Shown: positions 44,957 to 58,306, counted from the first letter of the stretch. The stretch is DNA of 64,000 nucleotides from Olsenella_K sp050953285 (GCA_050953285.1 JBMNMK010000001.1:124001-188000); one strand, 5' to 3'. A program made the numbers and translations. Notes: generated by a model not told the origin, from the letters alone.

Positions 44957-45676
44957 ATGCTACGTGCTATGGTCGTTGATGATGAAGAGCCGGCGCGCTC
45001 AGAGCTGCGCTACCTGCTTGAAGAGACTGGTCGTGTGGATACCATCGTGGAGGCAACCAGTGCTCGTGAGGCTGTTGAGCGCCTGATGGCAAATCGCGTG
45101 GACGTTATGTTTATGGACATCTCCATGCCCAAGACGTCTGGCATGCAGCTGGCAGAGGCTCTGCACAAGTTGAAAAACCCGCCTGCCATTGTATTTGTTA
45201 CTGCGTACAGTGAGTATGCGGTCGAGGCATTTGGTGTAGATGCAGTTGACTATTTGATGAAGCCAGTGGAGACCGACAGGCTCAACCAAGCCTTGGATAA
45301 GGTGCAGGCAAGAATGAAGCCACAGGCAGCACCTCACTCAACGGTGGAGCGTATTCCGGTTGAGAAGAGCGGCCGCAAGGTGCTGGTGCCGGTGGATCAG
45401 ATTCGCTATATAGAGGCAAAGGATGACTATTCTTGCATCTATACGGATAATGATCGGTTCTTATCCACCATTTCTTTGGCAAAACTTGAGGCAAAGTTGT
45501 CGCCGCACGGCTTCTTTAGAGTTCACCGTGGCTATATCGTGAACCTCTCATATGTTGAGGATATCGAGGTTGTCTCTGGTGGTATCTTGCAGCTCGGTAT
45601 CAATGGAATTGAGGGGAAGAAGATCTCTGTTTCTCGGCGTCGCGTAGTTGCGCTCAAGCGCGCCTTGGGCCTATAA
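44957..45676 (+). CDS. LytTR-family response regulator
   Basis: 239 residues. The receiver domain (1-120) has VVDDEEPAR at its start and phospho-Asp54 in MFMDISMPK; Lys in MKPVETD. The LytTR DNA-binding domain (about 135-238) has the family phrases IRYIEAKDDYSCIYT and FFRVHRGYIVNLSYV. It lies 79 bp after the kinase gene and forms the pair with it. LytTR regulators bind paired direct repeats in promoters; none is obvious upstream of the operon by eye. Confidence 0.95.
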   Translation: MLRAMVVDDEEPARSELRYLLEETGRVDTIVEATSAREAVERLMANRVDVMFMDISMPKTSGMQLAEALHKLKNPPAIVFVTAYSEYAVEAFGVDAVDYLMKPVETDRLNQALDKVQARMKPQAAPHSTVERIPVEKSGRKVLVPVDQIRYIEAKDDYSCIYTDNDRFLSTISLAKLEAKLSPHGFFRVHRGYIVNLSYVEDIEVVSGGILQLGINGIEGKKISVSRRRVVALKRALGL

Positions 45677-45790
45677 GAGCCGCGGCTGCATTGCGGCGTG
45701 CGGCACTGTGCCGCGCTGTGCCGCGCTGCGTACGTGGCGTCATGTGGCATCAGAGACGTTCTGCCAGATTAGGTGAACATTTACAAACGC

Positions 45791-46264
45791 ATGCGATACG
45801 ACATCATCTCAGACACGCACGGGTATCTCTCGGACGAACTTCTCGCCCAGCTGGAAGGCGCGGATTACATTCTGCATGCCGGAGATTGCTGTTCGGTGAG
45901 TGACTACGAACGCCTCTGGAACTTTGCGCCTGTGGCCATGTGTGTGGGAAATAACGATTACTACCTGGATTACGGTCCGGAGGTCAAGCCGCTCAAGCGC
46001 ATCTATTCTTCCTGCCTGCGGTGGGAAATTTGCCATTATGAAGAGCGGCTTGACCTAAGTACCTGCGAAATTGCCATCTGCGGTCACACGCATCACCCCG
46101 TCATTAAGCGCGTGGGGGACGTGTTGGTCATAAACCCGGGAAGTCCTACGCATCCGCGCGGGCATGAGGGCGCAACTATGGCTCGGCTTGTGGTGAGCGA
46201 CGAAGGCGAGCTGGAAAGTTCGGAGATCATCAAGCTGGCAGCGCGCAAGCGGACGTTTTTCTAG
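45791..46264 (+). CDS. YfcE/MJ0936-type metallophosphoesterase
   Basis: 157 residues from ATG 45791; GTG 45773 in frame is possible. The metal-binding motifs of calcineurin-like phosphoesterases are visible: ISDTHGY (about 6-12), HAGDCC, VGNNDY, CGHTHHP (about 97-103) and NPGSPTHPR. These bind two metal ions, often manganese. Small members hydrolyse phosphodiesters; the natural substrate is unknown. It stands alone between the LytTR gene and tandem repeats. Confidence 0.9.
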   Translation: MRYDIISDTHGYLSDELLAQLEGADYILHAGDCCSVSDYERLWNFAPVAMCVGNNDYYLDYGPEVKPLKRIYSSCLRWEICHYEERLDLSTCEIAICGHTHHPVIKRVGDVLVINPGSPTHPRGHEGATMARLVVSDEGELESSEIIKLAARKRTFF

Positions 46265-46281
46265 CGTGTGCTGTCTGCGTT

Positions 46282-46347
46282 GTGCCAGCTACGTGCAAGT
46301 AGCGTGCAAGCTACGTGCCAGCTACGTGCAAGTAGGGTGCAAGCTGC
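46282..46347. repeat. 33-bp tandem repeat, two copies
   Basis: Units 46282-46314 and 46315-46347 differ at two positions. Each begins GTGCCAGCTACGTGCAAGTA. It lies between the phosphoesterase and thioredoxin 3' ends. Confidence 0.9.
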
Positions 46348-46372
46348 GTGTACGCTGTGTGCATGCGACGCA

Positions 46373-46693
46373 CTAGATACGCGTCTCTATCTCACGCTGG
46401 AGTTCCCGCTTGGGGATATCACCGACCCAGGTTTGCAGCATCTGTCCGTCCTTAAAGAGCATGAGCGTGGGGATGGACACAATTCTGAACTTGGTGGCCA
46501 AACTGCGTTCCTCGTCCACGTTGCACTTGTATACAGTAAGCTTGCCGGCAAGTTCTTCACTGATGGCCTCGATGGAAGGTGCAAGTGAGCGGCAAGGTCC
46601 GCACCAGGTTGCCCAAAAATCAATGAGCACAGGTGTGGTGGCTGTGTTGATGATGGAGCCAAAGGTTGCGGCAGTTATCTCCTTGCTTGCCAT
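46373..46693 (-). CDS. trxA: Thioredoxin
   Basis: 106 residues, typical thioredoxin length, with ACAGGAGGATAGACC before ATG. The active site WCGPC (Cys31 and Cys34) lies in VLIDFWATWCGPCRSL, and the cis-Pro is in IVSIPTLMLF. It reduces disulfides in the cytoplasm, normally with a thioredoxin reductase that is not in this window. It is divergent from the unknown gene at 46810, so the 116-bp gap holds both promoters. Confidence 0.96.
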   Translation of the reverse strand: MASKEITAATFGSIINTATTPVLIDFWATWCGPCRSLAPSIEAISEELAGKLTVYKCNVDEERSLATKFRIVSIPTLMLFKDGQMLQTWVGDIPKRELQREIETRI

Positions 46694-46809
46694 GGTCTAT
46701 CCTCCTGTATGTACCAGGCTCAAATGGCCACTATTGGAGCTTATATACCCAATTCATTCAGACTGCCCGGGCATGTCTATGAGCGGCGAAGTCGAGAGAA
46801 GAGGTCTTT

Positions 46810-47367
46810 GTGTCACATACCGATGAGCTAAAGCAAGCGTATTTGGACAAGAAGCGCGCCGAGGTACAAGCGCTTGAGCAGGCAGGCGTGGTTATGCAGG
46901 GCTCTGCGTTTGCAGAAATCCTCTTTCTCAAGGCAGATTTCAATGCCGAGGAGAACAAAGATCTCGCAAACAACTTCTTTACCGGACAGGACGGGGCGGG
47001 GCTGAAGGCAACGTGTGATCGGCTGGGGTACGCACCTGAGGCCTGGGCCGCGCTCGCGTGCGCAGATGCCCAGCTCACGCCCTTATCGCCCGATCTTTTG
47101 CGCCAGGCTATCCTCACTGTTTCGCCCGAGACCGTGGTGGCGTGTGATGAGAGCGCCGCGCACCTGTTGCGTGAAGCATACGTAGACGAGCTGGTCTCCA
47201 TAGAAGATTTTGATACGGCAACCTTAGCCGCAGGTCATATTGCATACCTGCAGGGTATGCGCGTCATGAACTTGGGTGGCTTTGAGGCTTCGCTGGGCTC
47301 GCAAGAGGGGAAAAGAACGATGTGGGCCTACCTCAAGCAGCTCACGCCGCTGCGAGATCCCTACTAG
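46810..47367 (+). CDS. Unknown protein, possibly a degenerate uracil-DNA-glycosylase fold
   Basis: 185 residues with a GTG start after GAAGAGG. By eye the order of segments parallels type 4/5 uracil-DNA glycosylases: FLKADFNAEEN where these have a GEAPG-x-x-ED motif, FFTGQDGAGLKATCDRLGY like PFVGRAGQLLDRML, SPETVVACDESAAHLL like PKVIVALGRTAAQALL, and a final TMWAYLKQL. The catalytic GEAPG residues are absent, so activity is not expected. This is a weak inference and another family is possible. It is followed by pgi 123 bp downstream. Confidence 0.6.
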   Translation: MSHTDELKQAYLDKKRAEVQALEQAGVVMQGSAFAEILFLKADFNAEENKDLANNFFTGQDGAGLKATCDRLGYAPEAWAALACADAQLTPLSPDLLRQAILTVSPETVVACDESAAHLLREAYVDELVSIEDFDTATLAAGHIAYLQGMRVMNLGGFEASLGSQEGKRTMWAYLKQLTPLRDPY

Positions 47368-47490
47368 GAGCCCCGCGCTCTGCAGTCAGCTCCGCGAGCA
47401 ACGCCGCGGGCCGCTCCGCAGGCGCTAAAATAGATGCATCAATGAGCCCGTGCGCCAGATGGCGCGCGGTAAAAAGAGAAGGAGCTGGTT

Positions 47491-49176
47491 ATGGCGCAAG
47501 TTCTGGCACCTATCGACGTAACGCAGACCGACGAGTGGAAAGCTCTTGGCAAGCACTTTGCAACCATGCAGAATTTCTCGCTCAAAGAGGCCTTTGCCAC
47601 CGATCCAGACCGCGTGAAGAAACTGTCCTTTGACCTGGGCAATCTGCACTTTGATCTCTCCAAAAACCTCGTGGATGATACAACTATTGATCTTCTGGTG
47701 GCGCTCGGCAAAAAGATGGGCGTCTCCGAGCGCTTCCATGACATGCTGAGCGGCGTCCATATCAACACCACGGAGGATCGCGCGGTTCTCCACACGGCGC
47801 TGCGCCGTCCAAAAGACCAGGAAGGGACCCTTATCGTGGACGGCCAGGACGTGGTGGCAGACGTGCATGAGGTGCTGGAGCGCATGTATGCCTTCGCCGA
47901 CCGCGTGCGGACAGGCGCGTGGAAAGGCGTGACCGGCAAGGCCATCAAGACGGTGGTTTCCATTGGCATCGGTGGTTCAGATCTGGGCCCGGTCATGGTT
48001 TACGAAGCGCTCAAGTCCCTGCCGCGCGCGGTGGATGTGCGCTACATCTCAAACATTGACCCCAATGATGCAGCCGAGAAACTCAAGGGGCTTGACCCGG
48101 AAACCACACTTGTGGTGGTTGTTTCCAAGACGTTTACCACGCTTGAAACGCTGACCAACGCGCGTGAGGTCAAGACCTGGCTGCTTGAAACCTTGCAGGC
48201 ACAGGGCGCTATTGATGGCTCGGCGGACTCTGTGGCAGACGCTATCCGCAAGCACTTTGTGGCGGTGTCTACCAACCACGAGAAAGTCTCCGAGTTTGGC
48301 ATTGACCCAGAAAACGCCTTTGGCTTCTGGTCGTGGGTGGGCGGCCGCTATTCTGTAGACGCTGCTGTGGGTTTGTCCATCATTTTGGCGTACGGTCGCG
48401 AGGTCTTTAAGGACTTCCTGGCCGGCTTTAGAGAGGTGGATACCTATTTTGAGACGCAGCCGCTCGAGAAGAACGTGGTTGCCCTCATGGGTCTTATCAA
48501 CGTATGGTATGTCAACTTCTATCATGCCAAGAGCCACGCGGTGCTGCCCTATGACCAGTACCTGCATCGTTTCCCTGCCTACTTGCAGCAGCTCACCATG
48601 GAGTCCAACGGCAAGTCCACGCGTTGGGACGGAAGCGCTGTTACCACAGATACCGGAGAGATCTTCTGGGGAGAGGCTGGCACCAACGGCCAGCACGCCT
48701 TCTATCAGCTCATTCATCAGGGTACTCAGCTGATACCAGCCGATTTTATCGCCTTTGTCAATACGCCCAACCCGGCAAAAGACCAAGGTCAGGATGTCCA
48801 CGAGCTCTTCTTGGGCAATTTCTTGGCGCAGACCAAGGCGCTTGCATTTGGCAAGACGGCTGACGAGGTGCGCAAAGAGGGTACGGCAGAGTGGATGGTG
48901 CCAGCGCGCGTCTTTAGCGGCAATCGACCGACGACGTCCATTTTTGGCGTCGAGCTCAACGCGCATACGCTGGGCAACCTGATTGCGCTCTATGAGCACA
49001 TCACCTTTGTGGAAGGCACCATTTGGGGTCTTGATTCGTACGACCAGTGGGGTGTTGAGCTGGGCAAACAGCTGGCAAAGCAGATCACGCCGGCGTTTGG
49101 GGACGACGAGGCGCTCAAGGAGCAAGACGCGTCTACCACGGCTTTGATCGAGTTCTATCGCGCGCATCGCCACTAG
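47491..49176 (+). CDS. pgi: Glucose-6-phosphate isomerase
   Basis: 561 residues, the long form of the family. It interconverts glucose 6-phosphate and fructose 6-phosphate in glycolysis. Family marks: SIGIGGSDLGP (about 152-162, phosphate binding), VVSKTFTTLET, FGFWSWVGGRYS, the catalytic His/Glu region ESNGKSTRWDG and a C-terminal Lys region near DQWGVELGKQLAKQI. GAAGGAG precedes ATG. It appears monocistronic and ends in an intrinsic terminator. Confidence 0.97.
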   Translation: MAQVLAPIDVTQTDEWKALGKHFATMQNFSLKEAFATDPDRVKKLSFDLGNLHFDLSKNLVDDTTIDLLVALGKKMGVSERFHDMLSGVHINTTEDRAVLHTALRRPKDQEGTLIVDGQDVVADVHEVLERMYAFADRVRTGAWKGVTGKAIKTVVSIGIGGSDLGPVMVYEALKSLPRAVDVRYISNIDPNDAAEKLKGLDPETTLVVVVSKTFTTLETLTNAREVKTWLLETLQAQGAIDGSADSVADAIRKHFVAVSTNHEKVSEFGIDPENAFGFWSWVGGRYSVDAAVGLSIILAYGREVFKDFLAGFREVDTYFETQPLEKNVVALMGLINVWYVNFYHAKSHAVLPYDQYLHRFPAYLQQLTMESNGKSTRWDGSAVTTDTGEIFWGEAGTNGQHAFYQLIHQGTQLIPADFIAFVNTPNPAKDQGQDVHELFLGNFLAQTKALAFGKTADEVRKEGTAEWMVPARVFSGNRPTTSIFGVELNAHTLGNLIALYEHITFVEGTIWGLDSYDQWGVELGKQLAKQITPAFGDDEALKEQDASTTALIEFYRAHRH

Positions 49177-49181
49177 AGCGT

Positions 49182-49247
49182 GCAAGCTGCTGGCAAGCAA
49201 TAAGCAAGCTGCTGGCAAGCAATAGGCAAGCAGCTGGCAAGACGTAG
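49182..49247. repeat. 22-bp tandem repeat, about 2.7 copies
   Basis: Units 49182-49203 and 49204-49225 begin GCAAGCTGCTGGCAAGCAAT and differ only in the last base; a third, partial and more diverged unit follows from 49226. Confidence 0.88.
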
Positions 49248-49265
49248 TAAGATGTAGGCGATAAG

Positions 49266-49305
49266 ACCGCCTGGCAGATGCTTTGGAGCCTGCCGGGCGG
49301 TTTTC
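49266..49305 (+). terminator. Intrinsic terminator after pgi
   Basis: ACCGCCTGGCAG (49266-49277) pairs with CTGCCGGGCGGT (49290-49301) including one G-U, followed by TTTC. Confidence 0.88.
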
Positions 49306-49338
49306 TTGTGTGCGCGGGGCGTGATGCGTGCTCGGGTC

Positions 49339-49366
49339 TTGCTCACGCCGCCGGTCCGCGTATACT
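49339..49366 (+). promoter_or_regulatory. Promoter of the SRP RNA gene
   Basis: -35 TTGCTC (49339-49344), 16-bp spacer, -10 TATACT (49361-49366); the RNA begins about 10 bases later. Confidence 0.7.
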
Positions 49367-49376
49367 TGTTTGAGTG

Positions 49377-49483
49377 AATGCGCTCTGTGGGTTCGGGTGA
49401 CGGCATACTCCGAACCTGGTCAGGGTCGGAAGGCAGCAGCCATAAGGAGCCTCTGCCGGGCACCCGTTCCCATAGAGCGCATT
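49377..49483 (+). ncRNA. ffs: Bacterial small signal recognition particle RNA (4.5S type)
   Basis: About 107 nt. The ends pair (ATGCGCTCTGTGGG with CCCATAGAGCGCAT). The apical domain has the universal features: GGTCAGG, the GGAA tetraloop region in GTCGGAAGGCAGCAGCC, and the symmetric/asymmetric loops that bind Ffh. It has its own promoter upstream and terminator downstream. The RNA forms the SRP with Ffh and targets membrane proteins during translation. Confidence 0.95.
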
Positions 49484-49485
49484 TT

Positions 49486-49508
49486 GGCCCCTCTGGGGGC
49501 TTTTTTTA
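49486..49508 (+). terminator. Intrinsic terminator of ffs
   Basis: GCCCC (49487-49491) pairs with GGGGC (49496-49500), followed by seven T. Confidence 0.92.
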
Positions 49509-49671
49509 TTAGAGCAAGACATTCTTCTCGCCCGCCGACCATGCCCTGCCAAGAGATACGCGATAGAAACAAGCAAGAAACCACCTGGCAGCTTCTAGAA
49601 ATGGTTTGGAATAACGAATCCACCACAATGGACGAGTACAGTATTTTTATGCGCAGCAGAGAGGAGTGATC

Positions 49672-50604
49672 TTGAAGCAAGACGTCTTTACTGCAGAGCT
49701 GCCGGTCGGTGAAAAGCTGCGTGTCCAGAAGAATCGTATTTCTGGATACCACAGGGTCGGTCCGCGCGTGGCGGTGGTTACCGGCGTGCATGGAGATGAG
49801 CTTGAGGGCCAGTATATTGCCTTTGAGCTGGCGCGCCAGCTGGAATCGAGGCTTGAAAACCTGCACGGCATCGTGGATATTTATCCCGCAATCAACCCGC
49901 TGGGAATCAACGCCGTGCAGCGCGGTGTGCCGCTGTTTGATATAGATCTGGATAGGACGTTTCCTGGTTCGGCAGATGGCAACCTCACGGAGGTCTTGAC
50001 CCACGCCGTTATGGAGGACATTAAAGGCGCAGATGTATGCGTAGATATACATTCTTCGGGCATTTTTATGCGAGAAATGCCGCAGATTCAGCTCAATCTG
50101 GAGTTTGCGGAAAGTCTCATGCCGTTGGCGCCACTGCTCAACGTGAACTTTATCTGGCTGAAAGAGACGTCCACAGAGGGTAAGTCATCCCTGGCATATG
50201 CCCTCAACGCTCAGCAAACGCCCTGCTTGGTGGTGGAATCTGGCCTGGGTATGCGCGTGACAGAAGACTACGGCAGCCGCCTTACCGAAGGCATTTTGCG
50301 TCTGCTTGCCCACTTTGGTGGCTGGGAGGGTGGCTACGTGAGTTCGCTTCCGCCCATCATCTCTCGCGACGAAGACATCAGCGTGGTGCACGCGGAGCAC
50401 GCGGGCGTGTTCTTGCCACGCGCGAAGCACGCAAGCGTGGTGGAAATGGGTGCGCTTCTGGGGATCATTGTGGATCCCTTGAGCGGCAAGGTCTTGAACG
50501 AGGTCCGCGCACCGGCGTCTGGCCTGCTGTTCACGCTCAGGGAGTACCCGGTTGTGGCACCCGGTGCTCTTCTCGCCCGCATCCTGAGGGGAGTTAAGAA
50601 ATGA
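49672..50604 (+). CDS. Succinylglutamate desuccinylase/aspartoacylase-family amidohydrolase
   Basis: 310 residues. TTG 49672 is chosen because GAGGAG (49661-49666) is 5 bases upstream; GTG 49666 would overlap that site. The zinc-binding motifs of the M14-like AstE/AspA family are present: TGVHGDELEGQ (H-x-x-E) and VDIHSSG (second His), with Glu in VVESGLG as the probable catalytic acid. The C-terminal barrel-sandwich region (EVRAPASGLLFT) resembles a lipoyl-like domain seen in this family. It should cleave an N-acyl amino acid or similar amide. It overlaps the next paralogue by ATGA. Confidence 0.88.
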   Translation: MKQDVFTAELPVGEKLRVQKNRISGYHRVGPRVAVVTGVHGDELEGQYIAFELARQLESRLENLHGIVDIYPAINPLGINAVQRGVPLFDIDLDRTFPGSADGNLTEVLTHAVMEDIKGADVCVDIHSSGIFMREMPQIQLNLEFAESLMPLAPLLNVNFIWLKETSTEGKSSLAYALNAQQTPCLVVESGLGMRVTEDYGSRLTEGILRLLAHFGGWEGGYVSSLPPIISRDEDISVVHAEHAGVFLPRAKHASVVEMGALLGIIVDPLSGKVLNEVRAPASGLLFTLREYPVVAPGALLARILRGVKK

Positions 50605-51545
50605 GGACGCTCTCGCTTTTCAAGCTGGACACGCTCTACCGTGATCAGATGGTGATTCGTGGCTTTGAGTTTGGCGAACATGCAGGTAAAAGGGCATGTG
50701 CCATCGTCGGCTCGACGCGCGGCAATGAGGTGCAGCAGGAGTTTATCTGCGCGGAGCTCGTGCGCCGGCTCTCGGCGCTTGAAGCGGAGGGCAAGATTTC
50801 TGCACGAAAGCGCATCTTGGTGATTCCGTGCGTCAATCCGTATTCCATGAACATTCAGTCGCGCTTTTGGCCGCTGGACAAGACGGACATCAACCGCAAA
50901 TTTCCAGGAAATGCGCGGGGCGAGACGACCGAGCGTATTGCAGCGGGCCTCTTTGACGCGGTTAAGAACTACGCACTGGGCATCCAGCTGTGCAGCTTCT
51001 ACATGCCGGGCGATTTTGAGCCCAATGTGCGCATCACGCGCCAAGGCCCCATCAGCGACGAATCCTTGCAGATGGCGGCCGATTTTGGTCTGCCGTACGT
51101 GGTGGCCAAGCGGCCGGGTCCGTTTGATACCACCATGCTCAACTACAACTGGCAGGCGTGGGACACCAACGCGTTTTCCCTGTACAGCCGCGCCACGGAT
51201 CAGCTGGATATGGAGAGCGCGCGCGTAGTTGAAGACGCCATCCTGCGCTTTTTGGCGGTGCATCGCGTAGTGGACATCGACATCAGCCGGGCAAAGCCCA
51301 CGCGTCGTATTGACGAGCGCGACCTCATTGACGTGCGTACGCAGAAGTCGGCCGGCTTCTTGGTGCCCCAGGTGGCGGTGAGCGAGCACGTGCATAAAGG
51401 CAAGGTTTTAGCAGAAATCCTGGATACAGCGGACGCCCATGTGCGAGAAGAGCTTGTAGCCCCAGCCTCCGGCCTCATCTTCTTTGAGCGCGTCGATCCC
51501 CTGGTGCAGCAAGATATTATTTGCTTCAGGATCGTGCCCGACTAG
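50601..51545 (+). CDS. AstE/AspA-family paralogue without metal-binding residues
   Basis: 314 residues, overlapping the previous gene by four bases. It has the same fold marks as its neighbour: NEVQQEFICAELVRRL aligns with HGDELEGQYIAFELARQL, and EELVAPASGLIFFE with EVRAPASGLLFT. However, HGDE is replaced by RGNE and DIHSSG by QLCSFYM, so both zinc His are lost. Coupled translation with an intact paralogue suggests a pseudoenzyme partner, perhaps a heteromer. It could also use a different metal site. Substrate unknown. Confidence 0.82.
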   Translation: MRTLSLFKLDTLYRDQMVIRGFEFGEHAGKRACAIVGSTRGNEVQQEFICAELVRRLSALEAEGKISARKRILVIPCVNPYSMNIQSRFWPLDKTDINRKFPGNARGETTERIAAGLFDAVKNYALGIQLCSFYMPGDFEPNVRITRQGPISDESLQMAADFGLPYVVAKRPGPFDTTMLNYNWQAWDTNAFSLYSRATDQLDMESARVVEDAILRFLAVHRVVDIDISRAKPTRRIDERDLIDVRTQKSAGFLVPQVAVSEHVHKGKVLAEILDTADAHVREELVAPASGLIFFERVDPLVQQDIICFRIVPD

Positions 51546-51618
51546 CGCACCACCTGCGCGCGCCGCGACGCCTGCGCGACGCAGCCCGCATGTCCTCAGG
51601 TACAGAGCTGTGTATAAC

Positions 51619-51657
51619 ATGACCCCCGCCCGAGTCAATCCAGGCGGGGGTCATGCA
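51619..51657. terminator. Bidirectional terminator between convergent genes
   Basis: ATGACCCCCGCC (51619-51630) pairs perfectly with GGCGGGGGTCAT (51643-51654). It lies between the 3' ends of the desuccinylase-like pair and gltD. Confidence 0.85.
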
Positions 51658-51758
51658 TTTCTTACCGCATGAACACCATCAAGCAGGCGAGAAGCTCCCG
51701 CACTCGCGGCGCCAGCAGGCGCTGGGCCAGAATCCCCTGGACGAGAAGCCCTGCGGCT

Positions 51759-53261
51759 CTACAGCCCCAGGTCAGCCGCCACTTCTGCAGCGCACGCAAG
51801 GCCGTCGGCGATAGCGCTGACAACGAGTGAAGAGCCGGTACGCGCGTCGCCCGCAACATAGATGCTCTTCTCGCCCAGTGCGCCAGCGGCACTCGTGGCA
51901 GAAACGTTGTCGGCTGCCTGACGCAGCGCCTTGTGCGTGCGCGGCTCCACCTTGGGTCTGACGCCGCGCTCGGAGCTTACCTGCACGCCCAGCGCGTCAA
52001 ACAACGCCTGCTCAGGGCCGGTAAAGCCCATGGCCAAAAGCACAAACTGGGCAGGGATCACACGCTCGGTTTCTGGCAGAGGCTGAGGCTTTCCGCCAGA
52101 CCAGTCAAGAGTAACAACGCGCAAGCCTGTGACGTGACCATCTGCATCACAGATGACCTCAGTCGTGTTGGTTGCCCAGGTACGCGGGTCATACCCACTC
52201 AGCGCAACGGCCTCAATCTGGCCGTAATCGACCTTCTTGACATTGGGCCATTCTGGCCATGCATTGCCAGCCGCGCGAACCTCAGGCGGGGCAGGCAAAA
52301 ACTCCAGCTGCTGCACACTCTTGGCACCTTGGCGCAACGCCGTTGCCACGCAGTCGGTGCCCGTGTCGCCGCCGCCGATAACCACCACGTCTTTTCCAGC
52401 GGCAGAAAGGCTCGTGGACGTCTTATCCAAGAGCGCGCGGGTCTGCGCGCTAATAAAGTCCAGCGCCAGATGGATATCCGGGCTGTCTGCGCCCGGCACG
52501 CTCAACGTGCGTGCGGCGCCAGCGCCCGCAGCTATCACCACGGCGTCAAATTGTGCCAGCTCAGAGGCGTTATCGGCCTGTGTTGCATCAAAGGAACAGC
52601 GAATGGTGATGCCACTTTGCTCCATGAGCTCAAGGCGTCGGCTCACAATCTCCTTGGGCAGCTTCATGTTGGGGATACCATACATGAGCAGGCCACCTGC
52701 GCGGTCATGGCGCTCAAAGAGCGTCACGCGTGCGCCCCTGCGGGCAAGCTCCCAGGCGCTCGCAAGACCTGCCGGGCCAGAACCAATGACGGCCACAGAA
52801 GGCGCGTCATCTGCCGGCGCTGGCAGCGGCGCAACACTACCATCCGCCCAGCTATGGTCAGATATGGCGCGCTCGTCGTCCTTGATGGTGGTGGGCTCTT
52901 CGTTTAAGCCCAAGTTGCACGCCGCCTCGCACGGGGCAGGGCAGATACGGCCCGTGAACTCTGGAAATGGGTTTGTTAAGGACAGCCGCTCGGCCGCATC
53001 GGTCCAGAGTCCGCGCCACATGAGGTCGTTCCACTCTGGGATGAGGTTGTGCAGCGGGCAGCCCGAGCTTCTCGCCTTGCCAAACGCAAAACCGGTCTGA
53101 CAAAATGCCACGCCGCAGTACATGCAGCGGCTTGCCTGCACGCGCTGCTCGTCCTCGGAAAGGGGTAGGCTCAAGTCGTCGAAGTCCAAAACAGTTTCAC
53201 GGGCGCTTCTCATCCCGTGCTCAACTCGTCTCTGAGTGAGGTAGGCACCTGGCTTTCCCAT
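51759..53261 (-). CDS. gltD: Glutamate synthase small (beta) subunit
   Basis: 500 residues. It passes electrons from NAD(P)H through FAD and 4Fe-4S clusters to GltB. The N-terminal Cys motifs are visible: CMYCGVAFCQTG, GCPLHN and CPAPCEAACNLG. Two dinucleotide-binding folds follow: VIGSGPAGLASAWEL (FAD, about 157-171) and VVIGGGDTGTDCVATAL (NAD(P)H, about 293-309). The ATG is 3 bases after the gltB stop, so the two form an operon. Length and order match the family. Confidence 0.97.
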   Translation of the reverse strand: MGKPGAYLTQRRVEHGMRSARETVLDFDDLSLPLSEDEQRVQASRCMYCGVAFCQTGFAFGKARSSGCPLHNLIPEWNDLMWRGLWTDAAERLSLTNPFPEFTGRICPAPCEAACNLGLNEEPTTIKDDERAISDHSWADGSVAPLPAPADDAPSVAVIGSGPAGLASAWELARRGARVTLFERHDRAGGLLMYGIPNMKLPKEIVSRRLELMEQSGITIRCSFDATQADNASELAQFDAVVIAAGAGAARTLSVPGADSPDIHLALDFISAQTRALLDKTSTSLSAAGKDVVVIGGGDTGTDCVATALRQGAKSVQQLEFLPAPPEVRAAGNAWPEWPNVKKVDYGQIEAVALSGYDPRTWATNTTEVICDADGHVTGLRVVTLDWSGGKPQPLPETERVIPAQFVLLAMGFTGPEQALFDALGVQVSSERGVRPKVEPRTHKALRQAADNVSATSAAGALGEKSIYVAGDARTGSSLVVSAIADGLACAAEVAADLGL

Positions 53262-53264
53262 GTG

Positions 53265-57866
<4,602 letters not shown>

Positions 57867-58240
57867 AGCCTCCCCCTTGATTCTGTGAGTGAGCCTCAGT
57901 CTAACGGGCAATTTTCATGGTGGAATATTCGAAACAACTTGTATTTCAACCGTCACAGAGCTGTATTAGGTATGTTGTATTTCTGCCGCTTGTTGGAATT
58001 GTGCGCGCAGCATGTTGGAAATGTGGATGAAATATACGCAGGTAAATCTGTGTATATATGCGGGAGGAGGCGCGGCTCTGCGTGTGCATTGTCGCCGCGC
58101 TGTTGCCACGCGCGGATAACGGAATATTCACAATTGCGTGTGGGTGCTGTGACATGCGGCGCAGGTGGGCGCGCCGAGCTGAGATGGCGTTGTTGTGCCG
58201 AGCCGCAACAACCTGTGTCGGGACTGCCTTGGGCACAAAA
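57867..58240. other. Upstream region of gltB, no gene seen
   Basis: Presumably holds the gltB promoter on the minus strand. No convincing gene; box elements cannot be fixed by eye. Confidence 0.4.
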
Positions 58241-58306
58241 CTCCATGAACCGTCGTTTTCTCGGAGTTTGCCCAGTTAAGCTCTGTGGAAACCGACGGTT
58301 CATGGA
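58241..58306 (-). repeat. Dispersed palindromic repeat, copy C (inverted)
   Basis: 66 bp in the opposite orientation to copies A and B. Arms CTCCATGAACCGTCGTTTTC and GAAACCGACGGTTCATGGA are inverted repeats with one or two mismatches; the core on the minus strand reads CTTAACTGGGCAAAC. Confidence 0.85.

Noticed and set aside
52237..53100. Plus-strand ORF (287 codons) opposite gltD
   Set aside because: Shadow of a certain gene in GC-rich sequence; no ribosome site and no conserved motif.
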